Positions 48,180 to 57,398 of a stretch of 64,000 nucleotides of DNA are shown piece after piece (position 1 is the stretch's first letter; the number at the start of each line of letters is the position of its first letter). The translations under genes were made by a program, and so were the position numbers. The notes below the pieces were generated by a model. The model did not search any database. It saw only the letters and a program-made list of their open reading frames with translations, and had not been told where the DNA came from. The DNA is from Corticibacter populi (GTDB lineage Bacteria; Pseudomonadota; Gammaproteobacteria; Burkholderiales; Burkholderiaceae_C): NCBI RefSeq assembly GCF_004217315.1, contig NZ_SGWR01000002.1:116414-180413 (forward strand), in the 5' to 3' direction.

Positions 48180-49448
48180 ATGGACGCCACGGCGCAAGAA
48201 GAACCGACCCCACGCCCGATGCGGCGCATCGCCCACCTCGACATGGATGCCTTTTTCGCATCGGTGGAGTTGCTGCGCCAGCCCCAGCTCAAGGGCCTGC
48301 CGCTGGTCGTCGGCGGTGGCCGGCGCGGCCCCGGCTGGTTGGACGATGCCGCGCTCGAGGCCCTTCCGCCGAACGAGATTCCACTGGAAAAGTTCGCCCG
48401 CCTCAAAAGCTATGTGGGACGCGGCGTCATCACCACCGCCACCTACGAGGCGCGCCAGTTCGGCATCGGTTCGGCCATGGGCATGATGAAGGCCGCGCAG
48501 CTGTGTCCGGAAGCCTACAGGCTGCCGGCCGATTTCGACGAGTACCGGCGCTATTCGCGCCAGTTCAAACACGTCATCACCGCCATTGCCCCGGTGATGG
48601 AGGACCGCGGCATCGACGAGGTCTACATCGACTTCACCGACGTGCCCGGTGGCCAGCGCGAGGGCGGCCGGGTGCTGGCGCGGCTGATCCAGAAATCGAT
48701 CTTCGAAGCCACCGGACTGACCTGCTCGATCGGCGTGGCTCCCAACAAGCTGCTGGCCAAGATGGCCAGCGAGTTCAACAAGCCCCATGGTATTTCGATC
48801 CTCCATGAAGAGGACCTGCAGACGCGCATCTGGCCGCTGCCGTGCCGCAAGATCAACGGCATCGGACCCAAGTCGGGCCAGAAGCTCGAGCAGATGGACA
48901 TTCACAGCATCGGTGAATTGGCGGCGCAGCCGCTGGCGCTGCTGATCGAGCAATTCGGCAAATCCTATGGCGCCTGGCTGCATGCGGTGGCCTGGGGGCG
49001 CGACGACCGGCCGCTGGAGACCGAGAGCGAACCGGTCTCGATGAGCCGCGAGACCACCTTCGAGCGCGACTTGCATGCGGTGCAGGACCGCCAGGCGCTC
49101 TCGACCATCTTCAGCTCGCTGTGCGAGCGGGTGGCGGCCGATCTGCAGCGCAAGGGGTATGTGGGGCGCACCATCGGCATCAAGATCCGCTATGGCGACT
49201 TCCGCATCGCCACGCGCGCCCAGTCGATCGATGGCTATACCAGCGATGTCGCGCTGATCCGCCAGGTGGCCGGCCTTTGTCTCAAGCGCGTGGACCTGCA
49301 GCGGCGCTTCCGGCTGCTGGGCGTGAAGGTCGATGGCCTGCGGCCGGCAGCCACGCCAGGCCTTGCCATCCTCAGCGGAGCCCAGCAGAGCGGACACAAA
49401 AAGGCCCGGCAGGATGCCGGGCCACAGTTGCCGCTCGATTTCGGCTGA
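48180..49448 (+). CDS. dinB: DNA polymerase IV (Y family)
   Basis: 422 residues, somewhat longer than E. coli DinB (351). Palm motifs RRIAHLDMDAFFASVE and GIDEVYIDFTDV, the latter with the usual S replaced by G before IDE. SIGVAPNKLLAKMASEFNKPHG, helix-hairpin-helix KINGIGPKSGQKLEQMDIHSIGEL and the little finger are present. The tail ends QLPLDFG, a good beta-clamp-binding motif (QLxLxF). It performs error-prone translesion synthesis. No LexA box could be identified upstream. Confidence 0.96.
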   Translation: MDATAQEEPTPRPMRRIAHLDMDAFFASVELLRQPQLKGLPLVVGGGRRGPGWLDDAALEALPPNEIPLEKFARLKSYVGRGVITTATYEARQFGIGSAMGMMKAAQLCPEAYRLPADFDEYRRYSRQFKHVITAIAPVMEDRGIDEVYIDFTDVPGGQREGGRVLARLIQKSIFEATGLTCSIGVAPNKLLAKMASEFNKPHGISILHEEDLQTRIWPLPCRKINGIGPKSGQKLEQMDIHSIGELAAQPLALLIEQFGKSYGAWLHAVAWGRDDRPLETESEPVSMSRETTFERDLHAVQDRQALSTIFSSLCERVAADLQRKGYVGRTIGIKIRYGDFRIATRAQSIDGYTSDVALIRQVAGLCLKRVDLQRRFRLLGVKVDGLRPAATPGLAILSGAQQSGHKKARQDAGPQLPLDFG

Positions 49449-49474
49449 AGCTCAGGTTCGGCTGCGCGCCATGC

Positions 49475-49591
49475 TCAGAGCGAGTTCATAGTCTCGGCGC
49501 GCTTGCCGTTGTGGCAGGAGAACCATGGCTGCAAGGAGCAAACCACAGCCCGGCTGGTGGCCCGCGAAAAGATCGTGAACAGATTACTCAG
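49475..49591. repeat. Dispersed repeat, copy C (short, partly degenerate)
   Basis: The right end GATCGTGAACAGATTACTCAG (49571-49591) matches the terminal repeat of copy B with a few changes, and the left end CTCAGAGCGAGTTCA is degenerate. On the minus strand the interior GGGCCACCAGCCGGGCTG, continuing GTTTGC-CCTTGCA, matches the copy B segment at 19622-19655. The end of the repeat overlaps the stop codon of the following minus-strand gene. Confidence 0.65.
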
Positions 49592-50373
49592 AACGCCGGC
49601 ACGATGGCGCCCTTGTACTTGGTCTCGATGAAGGCCTTGACCTCGGGGGTGCGCAGTGCCTGGACCAGCTTGCCGATGGCCGGATCATTGACGCGATCGG
49701 CCCGCGTGGCAATGAAGTTGGCGTACACCGAATCACCACCCTCGATCAGCAATGCGTCCTGAGTCGGCACCAGTCCGGCCTCCAGCGCGTAGTTGGTGTT
49801 GATCAGGGCCAGGTCGACGTCATCGAGCGCGCGTGGCAGGATGGCCGCTTCCAGCTCGCGGAACTGCAGCTTCTTGGGGTTCTCGGCAATGTCCGCCGGG
49901 GTGGCGCTGATCTTGCTGTGGTCCTTGAGCTTGATGACGCCGAACTTGTCGAGCAGCAGCAGTGCGCGGCCGGAGTTGGTCGGGTCATTGGGAATCGCCA
50001 CGATGGCACCGTCCCTGAGTTCGTCGATCGCCTTGATCTTCTTCGAATAGGCGCCGAAAGGCTCGACATGGATGCCGCCACCCGGCACTGCCACGATGCT
50101 GGTCTTGCGGTCGGCGTTGAAGCTGTCGAGGTACGGCTGGTGCTGGAAATAGTTGGCATCGAGCTGCTTTTCCTCCACGGCGGTGTTGGGCAGCACGTAG
50201 TCGGTGAATTCCTTGATCTCCAGGTCGATGCCCTGCTGCTTGAGCACGGGCACTACCTGCTCCAGGATTTCGGCATGCGGCACCGGCGAGGCACCTACCA
50301 CCAGCTTCTGCTGCGCATGGGCGCTCCAGGCCAGCAGCGAGAGGGCAAGCAGAGGTACAAATTTCTTGATCAT
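49588..50373 (-). CDS. metQ: MetQ/NlpA-family substrate-binding protein (orphan)
   Basis: 261 residues from the ATG at 50373 with AAGGAGT eight bases upstream. The signal peptide is KKFVPLLALSLLAWSAHA, likely cut before QQKLVVGASP. There is no lipobox cysteine, so it is a soluble periplasmic protein unlike lipoprotein MetQ. The NlpA body is clear: TPADIAENPKKLQFRELEAA, LINTNYALEAGL and the N-terminal ASPVPHAEILEQV. Such proteins bind L- or D-methionine for the MetNI ABC importer, but no metN or metI lies beside it. An unusually AT-rich stretch at about 50449-50510 lies upstream. Confidence 0.9.
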   Translation of the reverse strand: MIKKFVPLLALSLLAWSAHAQQKLVVGASPVPHAEILEQVVPVLKQQGIDLEIKEFTDYVLPNTAVEEKQLDANYFQHQPYLDSFNADRKTSIVAVPGGGIHVEPFGAYSKKIKAIDELRDGAIVAIPNDPTNSGRALLLLDKFGVIKLKDHSKISATPADIAENPKKLQFRELEAAILPRALDDVDLALINTNYALEAGLVPTQDALLIEGGDSVYANFIATRADRVNDPAIGKLVQALRTPEVKAFIETKYKGAIVPAF

Positions 50374-50502
50374 GCGGATACTCCTTGTTCGACGATGTTT
50401 TGGAAGGCCATGAATCGGCCCGGTGGCGGCGATTGTAGGCACGACCCCATATATCGATAAAAGAATATATAAGAATATAAATATAGCCATCAATGCATAT
50501 AT

Positions 50503-51603
50503 CTATTCCATTCCTCCCATTCCATCAAGCCCGCGCACGACCAGTCGCAACGGTGCCGGTACCCCGTGGGCCTGGGCCGCGAGGCCCTGAGCATCCGCCC
50601 ACATCCCGGCGCCCAGCGTCCGCGCAATGGCTTCTGGATCGGCTGTCTCACTGAGCTGCAGCACGGCCGGCAGCAGCTGGATGTCCATGTGCGTGAGCAC
50701 ATGCGTGAGCGCGGGCAGCCAGCCGGGCCGGGGGTCATCGAGCCCCAGGGCCGTCACGGCCTGCAGCATTTCGGGCTCCGACGCATAGCTCGGAAAGCAG
50801 TACAGCCCGGCCCAGACACCGGTGTCCGGGCGCTTTTGCAACCACAACCGGCCCGACGGGTCGCGCAGCATCAGCCACCACCAGGCCACCGCCTTGCGCT
50901 TGAGCTTGCGGCTGCGCACCGGGAAGTCCAGCTCCCGGGCGCTCCGGTGCGCCAAGCAATCCTGCGCCACCGGGCACTGCTCGCACCGCGGCTGGCGCGG
51001 CGTGCACAGTTGCGCGCCCAGGTCCATCATGCCCTGGGTGTAGCTGGGCATGTCGCGCACCAGCGCCTCGGGCGAACCATGCGGCAGCAGCGCATCAGCC
51101 TGCCGCCAGAGGTCCTCGATGGCACGCGCGCTGGACAGGTCTTCGCCAAATGCCAGATGGCGCGCCAGAACCCGGCGCACATTGGCGTCGAGAATCGCGA
51201 CCCGCTCGCCAAAGCAAAAGGAAGCAATGGCGTTGGCGGTCGATGGCCCGATGCCGGGCAAGGTGGCCAGCGCAGCGGCGCTGTGCGGAAACTCGCCCTG
51301 CCATTGGCTGGCGACGGCTCGTGCGGCACGGTGCAGATTGCGCGCCCGGCTGTAGTAGCCCAGGCCGCTCCAGAGCTGCAGCACGGCATCTTCGGACGCT
51401 GCGGCCAGCGCCTTCACATCCGGAAACGCTTCGAGAAAGCGACTGTAGTAGCGCAGCACGGTCTGCACCTGCGTCTGCTGCAGCATGATCTCGGAAAGCC
51501 AGACGCGGTAGGGATCACGGGTGTTCTGCCAGGGCAGTTGGTGGCGCCCATGCTGGCGCTGCCAGCGGATGACCCGCTGGGCAAAGGAGCCCGCAGCGCT
51601 CAT
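50503..51603 (-). CDS. mutY: A/G-specific adenine DNA glycosylase
   Basis: 366 residues. N-terminal helix-hairpin-helix glycosylase domain: LPWQNTRDPYRVWLSEIMLQQTQV, LWSGLGYYSRARNLH, LPGIGPSTANAIASF with the catalytic aspartate in ILDANVRRVLAR. The 4Fe-4S ligands are CTPRQPRCEQCPVAQDC (C-x6-C-x2-C-x5-C). The C-terminal Nudix-like domain reads 8-oxoG (GVWAGLYCFPSY). It removes A opposite 8-oxoG. The start overlaps the upstream GTPase gene by four bases (ATGA). Confidence 0.97.
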   Translation of the reverse strand: MSAAGSFAQRVIRWQRQHGRHQLPWQNTRDPYRVWLSEIMLQQTQVQTVLRYYSRFLEAFPDVKALAAASEDAVLQLWSGLGYYSRARNLHRAARAVASQWQGEFPHSAAALATLPGIGPSTANAIASFCFGERVAILDANVRRVLARHLAFGEDLSSARAIEDLWRQADALLPHGSPEALVRDMPSYTQGMMDLGAQLCTPRQPRCEQCPVAQDCLAHRSARELDFPVRSRKLKRKAVAWWWLMLRDPSGRLWLQKRPDTGVWAGLYCFPSYASEPEMLQAVTALGLDDPRPGWLPALTHVLTHMDIQLLPAVLQLSETADPEAIARTLGAGMWADAQGLAAQAHGVPAPLRLVVRGLDGMGGME

Positions 51604-53600
51604 GCCGGGTCCGAATGGGCCTGTGCGGCCGCCTGCAGGGCCCGGCCGGCGTCGTGCACGGTCTGCGCCAGCGCCTCGGAGCGGCGCTGCAGCTGCAGCT
51701 GGTCCTGCCGCACATCGATGAGGCGGTCGTCGAGCTCGCGCAGGCGCGTGCCCAAGTCCAGGTCGGCCTGCTGGATACGCTCGATGGTCTCGCTGCGCAC
51801 CACGAAGTTGTGGCGGCGCTCCTTGAGCTGGATGTCCAGCTGTGCGGTACTGGCCTTGCTCCAGAGTTCCATCTCGTTGGCGGCGGCCTCGAACACGGCA
51901 CGCAGGCGCATGGCGATGGCCGCCACCAGACGATCGGCGAATTCGCCCGAGGACATCTTGAAGGCGTTGCCGACCGAGAACATGTGCCGGTTGCTCTCGG
52001 CGATCTTTTGCAGATCCGCCTTGAAAGCGCTCAGGTCCAGCGTGGCCGGTGCGGCCAGGCTGAAACCGAACTCGGTGTTGAGGCTGACATAGGATTCGGC
52101 CAGCATACGCTGGATCTGCCCGGCAATGTCCTGGCTGCCCTCGAGCACCTCCTGCAGCCGCGCGAAGGTCTTCAGATAGGGCTTCTGGAAGCCCAGCGTG
52201 AGCATCTTGCCCTGCAGCTGCGCGGCCAGTTCGGCCAGCTCACGCTTGATGGTCTTGCCGCCGAGTTCGTGGAAGGCCTGATTGAGCAGCTTGTTCTGCG
52301 CCGCGCGCAGGCCCAGCACTTTATTGACGCAGGCATCGAACTCCTTGCGCTCGCGTGCCAGCCGCGCGCGGATGCTGCGACGCGCACTGGCATTCTTGCC
52401 CTGTAAGCCGGCGATCTCCTGGCTTTGCTCGGTCAGGTCGCGCAACCGCATACCCAGCAGACGCTGGGCTTCGGCACTGATCTCGGCCAGGCCCGTCAGC
52501 AGGCTCTGGTGCAGGATCAGGTGGCGCTGGCCCAACAGGCTGTCGACCAGCACCGATTCAAGCTGCCGGATGGCGCTGGCGCGCACCAGCGCGGCATCGC
52601 GCGTGATCTTGCCCACCAGCGCCTTCTGCGCGGAAACCGCCAGCACGTGGTTGACCGGCACCCCGAGCGTCTGCGCCACGCCATGACGCTGGCGGCGAAT
52701 CTGCTCGGCCTGCTCCTCCTTGCTGGTGAGCGCATCCCACAGCGTATCGATCTTGTTGAGCACGATCAGCCGCAGGCCCACCGCATCGATGTGGCGCAGC
52801 AGGTGCTCCTGCCAGATCTGCCGGTCCGAGCGGGTCACGCCGGTGTCGGCACCGAGGATGAAGAGCACCGCCTGCGCCTGCGGCAGCAGGCTCACCGTCA
52901 GCTCCGGTTCGGCGCCAATGGCGTTGAGGCCCGGCGTGTCGAGGATCACCAGCCCCTTCTTGAGCAACGGATGCGGAAAGTTGATGACGGCATGGCGCCA
53001 CCGCGGCACCTCGACGAGGCCGGCGGGTGTCAATGGCGGGTTGTCGGCGGGATCCTCGTCGTTCCAGAAACCCAGGCGCCTGGCCTCCTCCTGGCTGACC
53101 TGCGTGGTCTCGGTGACGCGCTGGACGGCCTTGGCCACGTCGTCGGCCGAGCGCGCGTCGATGGGCACCGTCAGCCACGAACTGCCCTTGAGGCGCCAGT
53201 CGGCCAGACTGGCACTGAGCTTGCGCGTCTCGATCGGCAACAGCTGGACACTGGGCGGGCGCGCCGCATCCCAGGTCAGCTCGGTCGGGCACATGGTGGT
53301 GCGGCCGGCGCTGGCGGGCATGATGCGTCGACCGTAGCTGGAGAAGAACAGGGCGTTGATCAGCTCGGATTTGCCACGTGAATATTCGGCCACGAAGGCC
53401 ACGGTGATCTTGTCGTCGAAAGCCTGCTCCTGCAGGCGTGCAAGGCGTTCGAGCGCGGCGCTGCTGCCAAGGCCCCGCTCGGCCAGCCATTGCGCAAAGG
53501 CCTGCAGTTCCTTGACGAAGACCTCCCGCCACTGGCCATACTCGTCGAAACGCTGGTTGAATGTCTGGCCCTCAGCCGCCACGCTTGTTGCTTCCATCAT
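51600..53600 (-). CDS. Dynamin-family large GTPase
   Basis: 666 residues. GTPase motifs: P-loop AEYSRGKSELINALF near residue 70 (first Gly of the canonical loop replaced by Ala), switch GRTTMCPTE, G3 DTPGLN near 225, G4 LNKID near 283. The C-terminal ~350 residues are helical with long heptad stretches and end in a coiled coil (LRELDDRLIDVRQDQLQLQRRSEALAQTV), as in bacterial dynamin-like proteins that remodel or guard membranes. No clear membrane helix is seen, so binding may be peripheral. It is encoded between rnk and mutY and is translationally coupled to mutY. Its role is not known. Confidence 0.9.
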   Translation of the reverse strand: MMEATSVAAEGQTFNQRFDEYGQWREVFVKELQAFAQWLAERGLGSSAALERLARLQEQAFDDKITVAFVAEYSRGKSELINALFFSSYGRRIMPASAGRTTMCPTELTWDAARPPSVQLLPIETRKLSASLADWRLKGSSWLTVPIDARSADDVAKAVQRVTETTQVSQEEARRLGFWNDEDPADNPPLTPAGLVEVPRWRHAVINFPHPLLKKGLVILDTPGLNAIGAEPELTVSLLPQAQAVLFILGADTGVTRSDRQIWQEHLLRHIDAVGLRLIVLNKIDTLWDALTSKEEQAEQIRRQRHGVAQTLGVPVNHVLAVSAQKALVGKITRDAALVRASAIRQLESVLVDSLLGQRHLILHQSLLTGLAEISAEAQRLLGMRLRDLTEQSQEIAGLQGKNASARRSIRARLARERKEFDACVNKVLGLRAAQNKLLNQAFHELGGKTIKRELAELAAQLQGKMLTLGFQKPYLKTFARLQEVLEGSQDIAGQIQRMLAESYVSLNTEFGFSLAAPATLDLSAFKADLQKIAESNRHMFSVGNAFKMSSGEFADRLVAAIAMRLRAVFEAAANEMELWSKASTAQLDIQLKERRHNFVVRSETIERIQQADLDLGTRLRELDDRLIDVRQDQLQLQRRSEALAQTVHDAGRALQAAAQAHSDPA

Positions 53601-53649
53601 CGATCACCGTGCCTGTGCCTCCCAAGCCGCCCTGGCGGCCCAATGCCTC

Positions 53650-54060
53650 TCAGCGGTGCAGCTCCCCGCTGCGCTCGGGCTGGAACAGCACTTCCAGCAC
53701 CCGCACGGTCATGGTCCTGCCACCCGGGGCAGGCCAGTTGATCTCATCGCCGACCGACAGCCCCAGCAGGGCGCTGCCGATGGGCGCGAAGACCGAGACG
53801 CGGTCATCGAAGCCCTGCTGGTCGCGCGGATACACCAGCGTCAGTGCAAACTCCTTGCCCGTCTCGACGATCAGGAAGCGCACGGTGGAATTCATCGTGA
53901 CCACGGTGGGCGGGATCTGCTCGGGCGCCAGGATCTCGGCGCGATCGATTTCGCCTTCCAGGATATCCTTGCCCGCGAACTCGCTGGATGTCATGTTCGC
54001 CAGCAAACCCTCGATGCGTTCCACATCGAGGGAGGACAGAATCAGTGGTGGTTTGCTCAT
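53650..54060 (-). CDS. rnk: Nucleoside diphosphate kinase regulator Rnk (GreA/B-like)
   Basis: 136 residues from the ATG at 54060, exactly the E. coli Rnk length; an upstream ATG at 54108 is less likely. Short N-terminal helices (LILSSLDVERIEGLL) are followed by the GreA/GreB C-terminal fold: EIPPTVVTMNSTVRF, PIGSALLGLSVGDEINWPAPGG. Rnk binds RNA polymerase like Gre factors but lacks the long coiled coil, as here. The dynamin gene starts 50 bp downstream in the same direction. Confidence 0.95.
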   Translation of the reverse strand: MSKPPLILSSLDVERIEGLLANMTSSEFAGKDILEGEIDRAEILAPEQIPPTVVTMNSTVRFLIVETGKEFALTLVYPRDQQGFDDRVSVFAPIGSALLGLSVGDEINWPAPGGRTMTVRVLEVLFQPERSGELHR

Positions 54061-54304
54061 GGCTTTTTCTCTGGCAACCCGCTTGGCATGCGGCGATGTG
54101 CGGGGCATGGGTTCTCACGGTGCCGGCAACTGGCGCCCGGCGGTCGGGGCCGCCGCATGGGCTCTGCCCCGACCGTACGTATTCGTACTGTATCCCATAA
54201 CCCGCAGGCCTCCGGCCATGTAACGACCGTTCTTTGAGCAACCCGTTACCGCATTACCGCATTACCGCAATCGTGCGCCTGCTCACGGAAAAAGCGCGGC
54301 AGGC

Positions 54305-55438
54305 TCAGGCTTGCGCATGGCGCTGGCGAAACTGCAGCGGCGAAAGCCCCGTCCAGCGCGTGAAGGCACGCGTGAAACTCTTGGCGTTGTCGAAGCCGAC
54401 CATGCCGGCAATTTTCTTGACCGGATGGCGCGTGCGCACCAGCAACTGGCGGGCCCGCTCGCTGCGCACCTCGTCCTTGATGGCCTGCAGGCTAGTGCCG
54501 TCTTCCTGCAGGAAGCGGTGCAGGCTGCGCACCGACACATGCAACTGCTGAGCGAGGGCCTGGGCGGTCTGGGCCGCAGCGGCGTCGGACTGCTGCAGCA
54601 GCTGCCGCACGCGTTGCTGCATCAGCCGGTCGCGCCGGTAGGGTTTGATCATCACCAGCAGCGCGCGCTGCAGCATCTGGCTGAGCGCCGCATCGCTGCG
54701 CCGCACCGGCATGCCCAGGTAGGCGGCCTCGAAGCGCATCGCGGCGCGCGGCGCGCCGTAGCGGATCGGCCCCGGAAACATGCCCTGCAGCTGCTGCGCA
54801 TAAGGCGGTGCGGCAAAGGGCAGCTCGATCGACCGCAGCGGCAACTGTGAATCAAGCAGCCAGCAACTGATGCCGTGCACATTGCGCAGCAAGGACACCA
54901 GGCAGAACGCGCGCCAAGGCGCTTGCGGCGCCAGCGCCGCCTCGTCGATGGCGATGCTGGCCACGCCGCCCTGCTGCTGCAATTGCAGCCGGACATCGCG
55001 GGTGAGCAGGCCATGGTGGCGGCACCAGCGCGCCAGCGCCACGCGCAAATCGGGCGCCGAGATGGACGCGCGCAGCAGCATGCCATAGCTGCCCCAGCGC
55101 AGTGGCTGCCCGAACCAGCCCAGCGCCTCGTCATCGAGCTCGCGCATCGCCAGGGCCGAGAGACGCTCCATCTGCCGGGCGGTCACGCAGCCCTCTCCGT
55201 CGGCAAGTTCGGCTGGCGTGATCTGTGCCTCGGCCAATGCCGCCGCAGCCTGCATGCCGCGGCGCGCATAGGCCTGCACGATGGCCTCGATGAAGGCCAC
55301 CGGTGTGGCACGAACCGGCTCGGCAGGGCCACGGCCGCATGGCTGGGGACGGGAGGATTGGATCATGGAGGGCTGAAAACGAAGGGCGCGCAGGAGGGAC
55401 TGACCGCCAGCGTCGGCCTTGAATGTGAATTCTGGCAT
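54305..55438 (-). CDS. AraC-family transcriptional regulator (Arabinose_bd type)
   Basis: 377 residues from the ATG at 55438 (MPEFTF); an ATG at 55366 is an alternative and neither has a good Shine-Dalgarno. The N-terminal half resembles the PF12625 effector domain ([14 protein letters not shown]...[19 protein letters not shown]). The C-terminal half has the two AraC helix-turn-helices ([28 protein letters not shown] and [28 protein letters not shown]). It is divergent from the acyl-CoA synthetase gene, which it probably controls. Three tandem TACCGCAT units lie near 54246-54270 in the 244-bp gap toward rnk. Confidence 0.9.
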   Translation of the reverse strand: MPEFTFKADAGGQSLLRALRFQPSMIQSSRPQPCGRGPAEPVRATPVAFIEAIVQAYARRGMQAAAALAEAQITPAELADGEGCVTARQMERLSALAMRELDDEALGWFGQPLRWGSYGMLLRASISAPDLRVALARWCRHHGLLTRDVRLQLQQQGGVASIAIDEAALAPQAPWRAFCLVSLLRNVHGISCWLLDSQLPLRSIELPFAAPPYAQQLQGMFPGPIRYGAPRAAMRFEAAYLGMPVRRSDAALSQMLQRALLVMIKPYRRDRLMQQRVRQLLQQSDAAAAQTAQALAQQLHVSVRSLHRFLQEDGTSLQAIKDEVRSERARQLLVRTRHPVKKIAGMVGFDNAKSFTRAFTRWTGLSPLQFRQRHAQA

Positions 55439-55442
55439 CTTT

Positions 55443-55460
55443 TGCGACTTTCTTGTCGCA
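55443..55460. promoter_or_regulatory. Dyad in the divergent AraC / acyl-CoA synthetase intergenic region
   Basis: TGCGAC (55443-55448) and GTCGCA (55455-55460) with a 6-base spacer; a further GCGAC follows near 55469. It is a candidate operator for the AraC regulator. If the regulator starts at 55438 it lies immediately upstream of that start codon. Confidence 0.35.
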
Positions 55461-55608
55461 TCCTGGGCGCGACCTGGACACAAGCCGGGCGTGGCCTGGC
55501 AGTAAGATCGCGGCAAAAGCAGGCGCGCCGCGTGGCGCCCCAATCGTGCGCCCCGCGCACCATGGAGAGAACCTGCACCCGGAGCCTGACTCAAGGAGAC
55601 AAACCGCC

Positions 55609-57342
55609 ATGACCGATCCAGCGTCGACCGCCCCGTCCTCCGCCAGCCATGACCAAGGCGCCACCAACCCGCCCCTGCTGGAGCAGACGATCGGCGACTT
55701 CTTCGATGCGATGGTGGCCCGCCAGCCCGATCGCCCCGCCCTCGTCAGCCGCCACCAGGGCCTGCGCTACAGCTACCGCGAGTTGCAGGCGCAAGTGGAC
55801 CGCCTGGCCAGCGCCCTCCTCGGCACGGGCCTCAGGCCCGGCGAGCGCATCGGGATCTGGTCGCACAACAACGCCGAATGGGTGCTGATGCAGCTGGCCA
55901 CGGCCAAGATCGGACTGATCCTGGTCAACATCAACCCGGCCTATCGCACCTCCGAGGCCGAATACGCGCTGAACAAGGTAGGCTGCCGGGCGCTGGTGAC
56001 CATGCCCGGCTTCAAGACCAGCGACTACCTGGCGATGCTGCGCGAGCTGGCTCCTGAACTGGCCGACTCGCAGCCAGGCGAAACGGGCCGCCTGGCCGCG
56101 CGCCGCCTGCCGCTGCTGCGCCAGGTGTACTGGATTGACGTGGCCGGCCTGGGCCCGGAGCAGGCCGGCATGCAACGCTTCTCGCAGCTGCTCGCCAGCG
56201 GCGCGGCGGACGACCCGCGCGTAGCCGAAATGCAGCATGGCCTCGCCAGCACCGACCCGATCAACATCCAGTTCACCAGCGGCACCACGGGTTTTCCAAA
56301 GGGCGCGACGCTGACGCACCGCAACATCCTCAACAACGGCTTCTTCATCGGCGAATGCATGAAGCTCACACCTGAGGATCGGCTGTGCATCCCGGTGCCG
56401 CTCTACCACTGCTTCGGCATGGTGCTGGGCAACCTCGCCTGCCTCACGCACGGCAGCGCCATCGTCTACCCCAATGACGGCTTCGACGCCCTGGCCACGC
56501 TCGAGGCCGTGCAGGCCGAGCGCTGCACCGGCCTGCACGGCGTGCCCACCATGTTCATCGCCGAGCTGGACCACCCGCGCTTTGCCGAATTCGATCTTTC
56601 CACGCTGCGCACCGGCATCATGGCCGGTACCGCCTGCCCGATCGAGGTGATGCGCCGGGTGGTCAAGGACATGCACCTCTCGCAGATCACCATCGCCTAT
56701 GGCATGACGGAGACCAGCCCGGTGAGCTGCCAGAGCGACACCGAAACGCCGCTGGAGCGGCGCGTGACCACCGTCGGCAAGGTGCAGCCGCACCTGGAGA
56801 TCAAGATCATCGACGCGGACACGGGCGAGACCGTGCCACGCGGCCAGACGGGCGAATTCTGCACGCGCGGCTACTCGGTGATGCACGGCTATTGGGGTGA
56901 CGAGGAAAAGACCCGCGAGGCCATCGACGCCGAAGGCTGGATGCACACCGGCGACCTGGCGACGATGGATGACCAGGGCTATGTCAACATCGTCGGCCGC
57001 ATCAAGGACATGGTGATCCGCGGTGGCGAGAACATCTACCCGCGCGAGATCGAAGAATTCCTGTACCGCCACCCCGGCGTCCAGGATGTACAGGTCGTCG
57101 GCGTGCCCGACGAGAAATACGGCGAGGAGCTGTGCGCCTGGATCATCGCCAAGCCCGGCGCCGAGCTGGCCGAAGCGGACGTGCGCGCCTTCTGCAAGGG
57201 CCAGATCGCCCATTACAAAGTGCCGCGCTACATCCGCTTCGTCGAGGCCTTCCCGATGACGGTGACCGGCAAGATCCAGAAGTTCGCCATCCGCGACGAG
57301 ATGAAGCAGTTGCTGGGCCTGAAGACATCGCCCACCGCATGA
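55609..57342 (+). CDS. AMP-forming acyl-CoA synthetase
   Basis: 577 residues from the ATG at 55609 with AAGGAGAC just upstream; more open sequence precedes it without similarity. ANL-family motifs: P-loop [62 protein letters not shown] and the catalytic lysine in TVTGKIQKF. It activates a carboxylic acid to its CoA thioester. Beside methylcrotonyl-CoA carboxylase genes, short branched acids such as isovalerate are plausible substrates, though medium-chain fatty acids fit as well. Confidence 0.93.
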   Translation: MTDPASTAPSSASHDQGATNPPLLEQTIGDFFDAMVARQPDRPALVSRHQGLRYSYRELQAQVDRLASALLGTGLRPGERIGIWSHNNAEWVLMQLATAKIGLILVNINPAYRTSEAEYALNKVGCRALVTMPGFKTSDYLAMLRELAPELADSQPGETGRLAARRLPLLRQVYWIDVAGLGPEQAGMQRFSQLLASGAADDPRVAEMQHGLASTDPINIQFTSGTTGFPKGATLTHRNILNNGFFIGECMKLTPEDRLCIPVPLYHCFGMVLGNLACLTHGSAIVYPNDGFDALATLEAVQAERCTGLHGVPTMFIAELDHPRFAEFDLSTLRTGIMAGTACPIEVMRRVVKDMHLSQITIAYGMTETSPVSCQSDTETPLERRVTTVGKVQPHLEIKIIDADTGETVPRGQTGEFCTRGYSVMHGYWGDEEKTREAIDAEGWMHTGDLATMDDQGYVNIVGRIKDMVIRGGENIYPREIEEFLYRHPGVQDVQVVGVPDEKYGEELCAWIIAKPGAELAEADVRAFCKGQIAHYKVPRYIRFVEAFPMTVTGKIQKFAIRDEMKQLLGLKTSPTA

Positions 57343-57366
57343 TGCTGCGCCCCTTCACGCCCCGGA

Positions 57367-57387
57367 CGGCAGGCGCCACGCCTGCCG
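57367..57387. terminator. Bidirectional hairpin between converging genes
   Basis: CGGCAGGCG, loop CCA, CGCCTGCCG: a perfect 9-bp GC stem in the 56-bp gap between the acyl-CoA synthetase and antiporter stops. There is no T-run, but its place suggests transcription termination. Confidence 0.65.
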
Positions 57388-57398
57388 CCACCCTGCCA

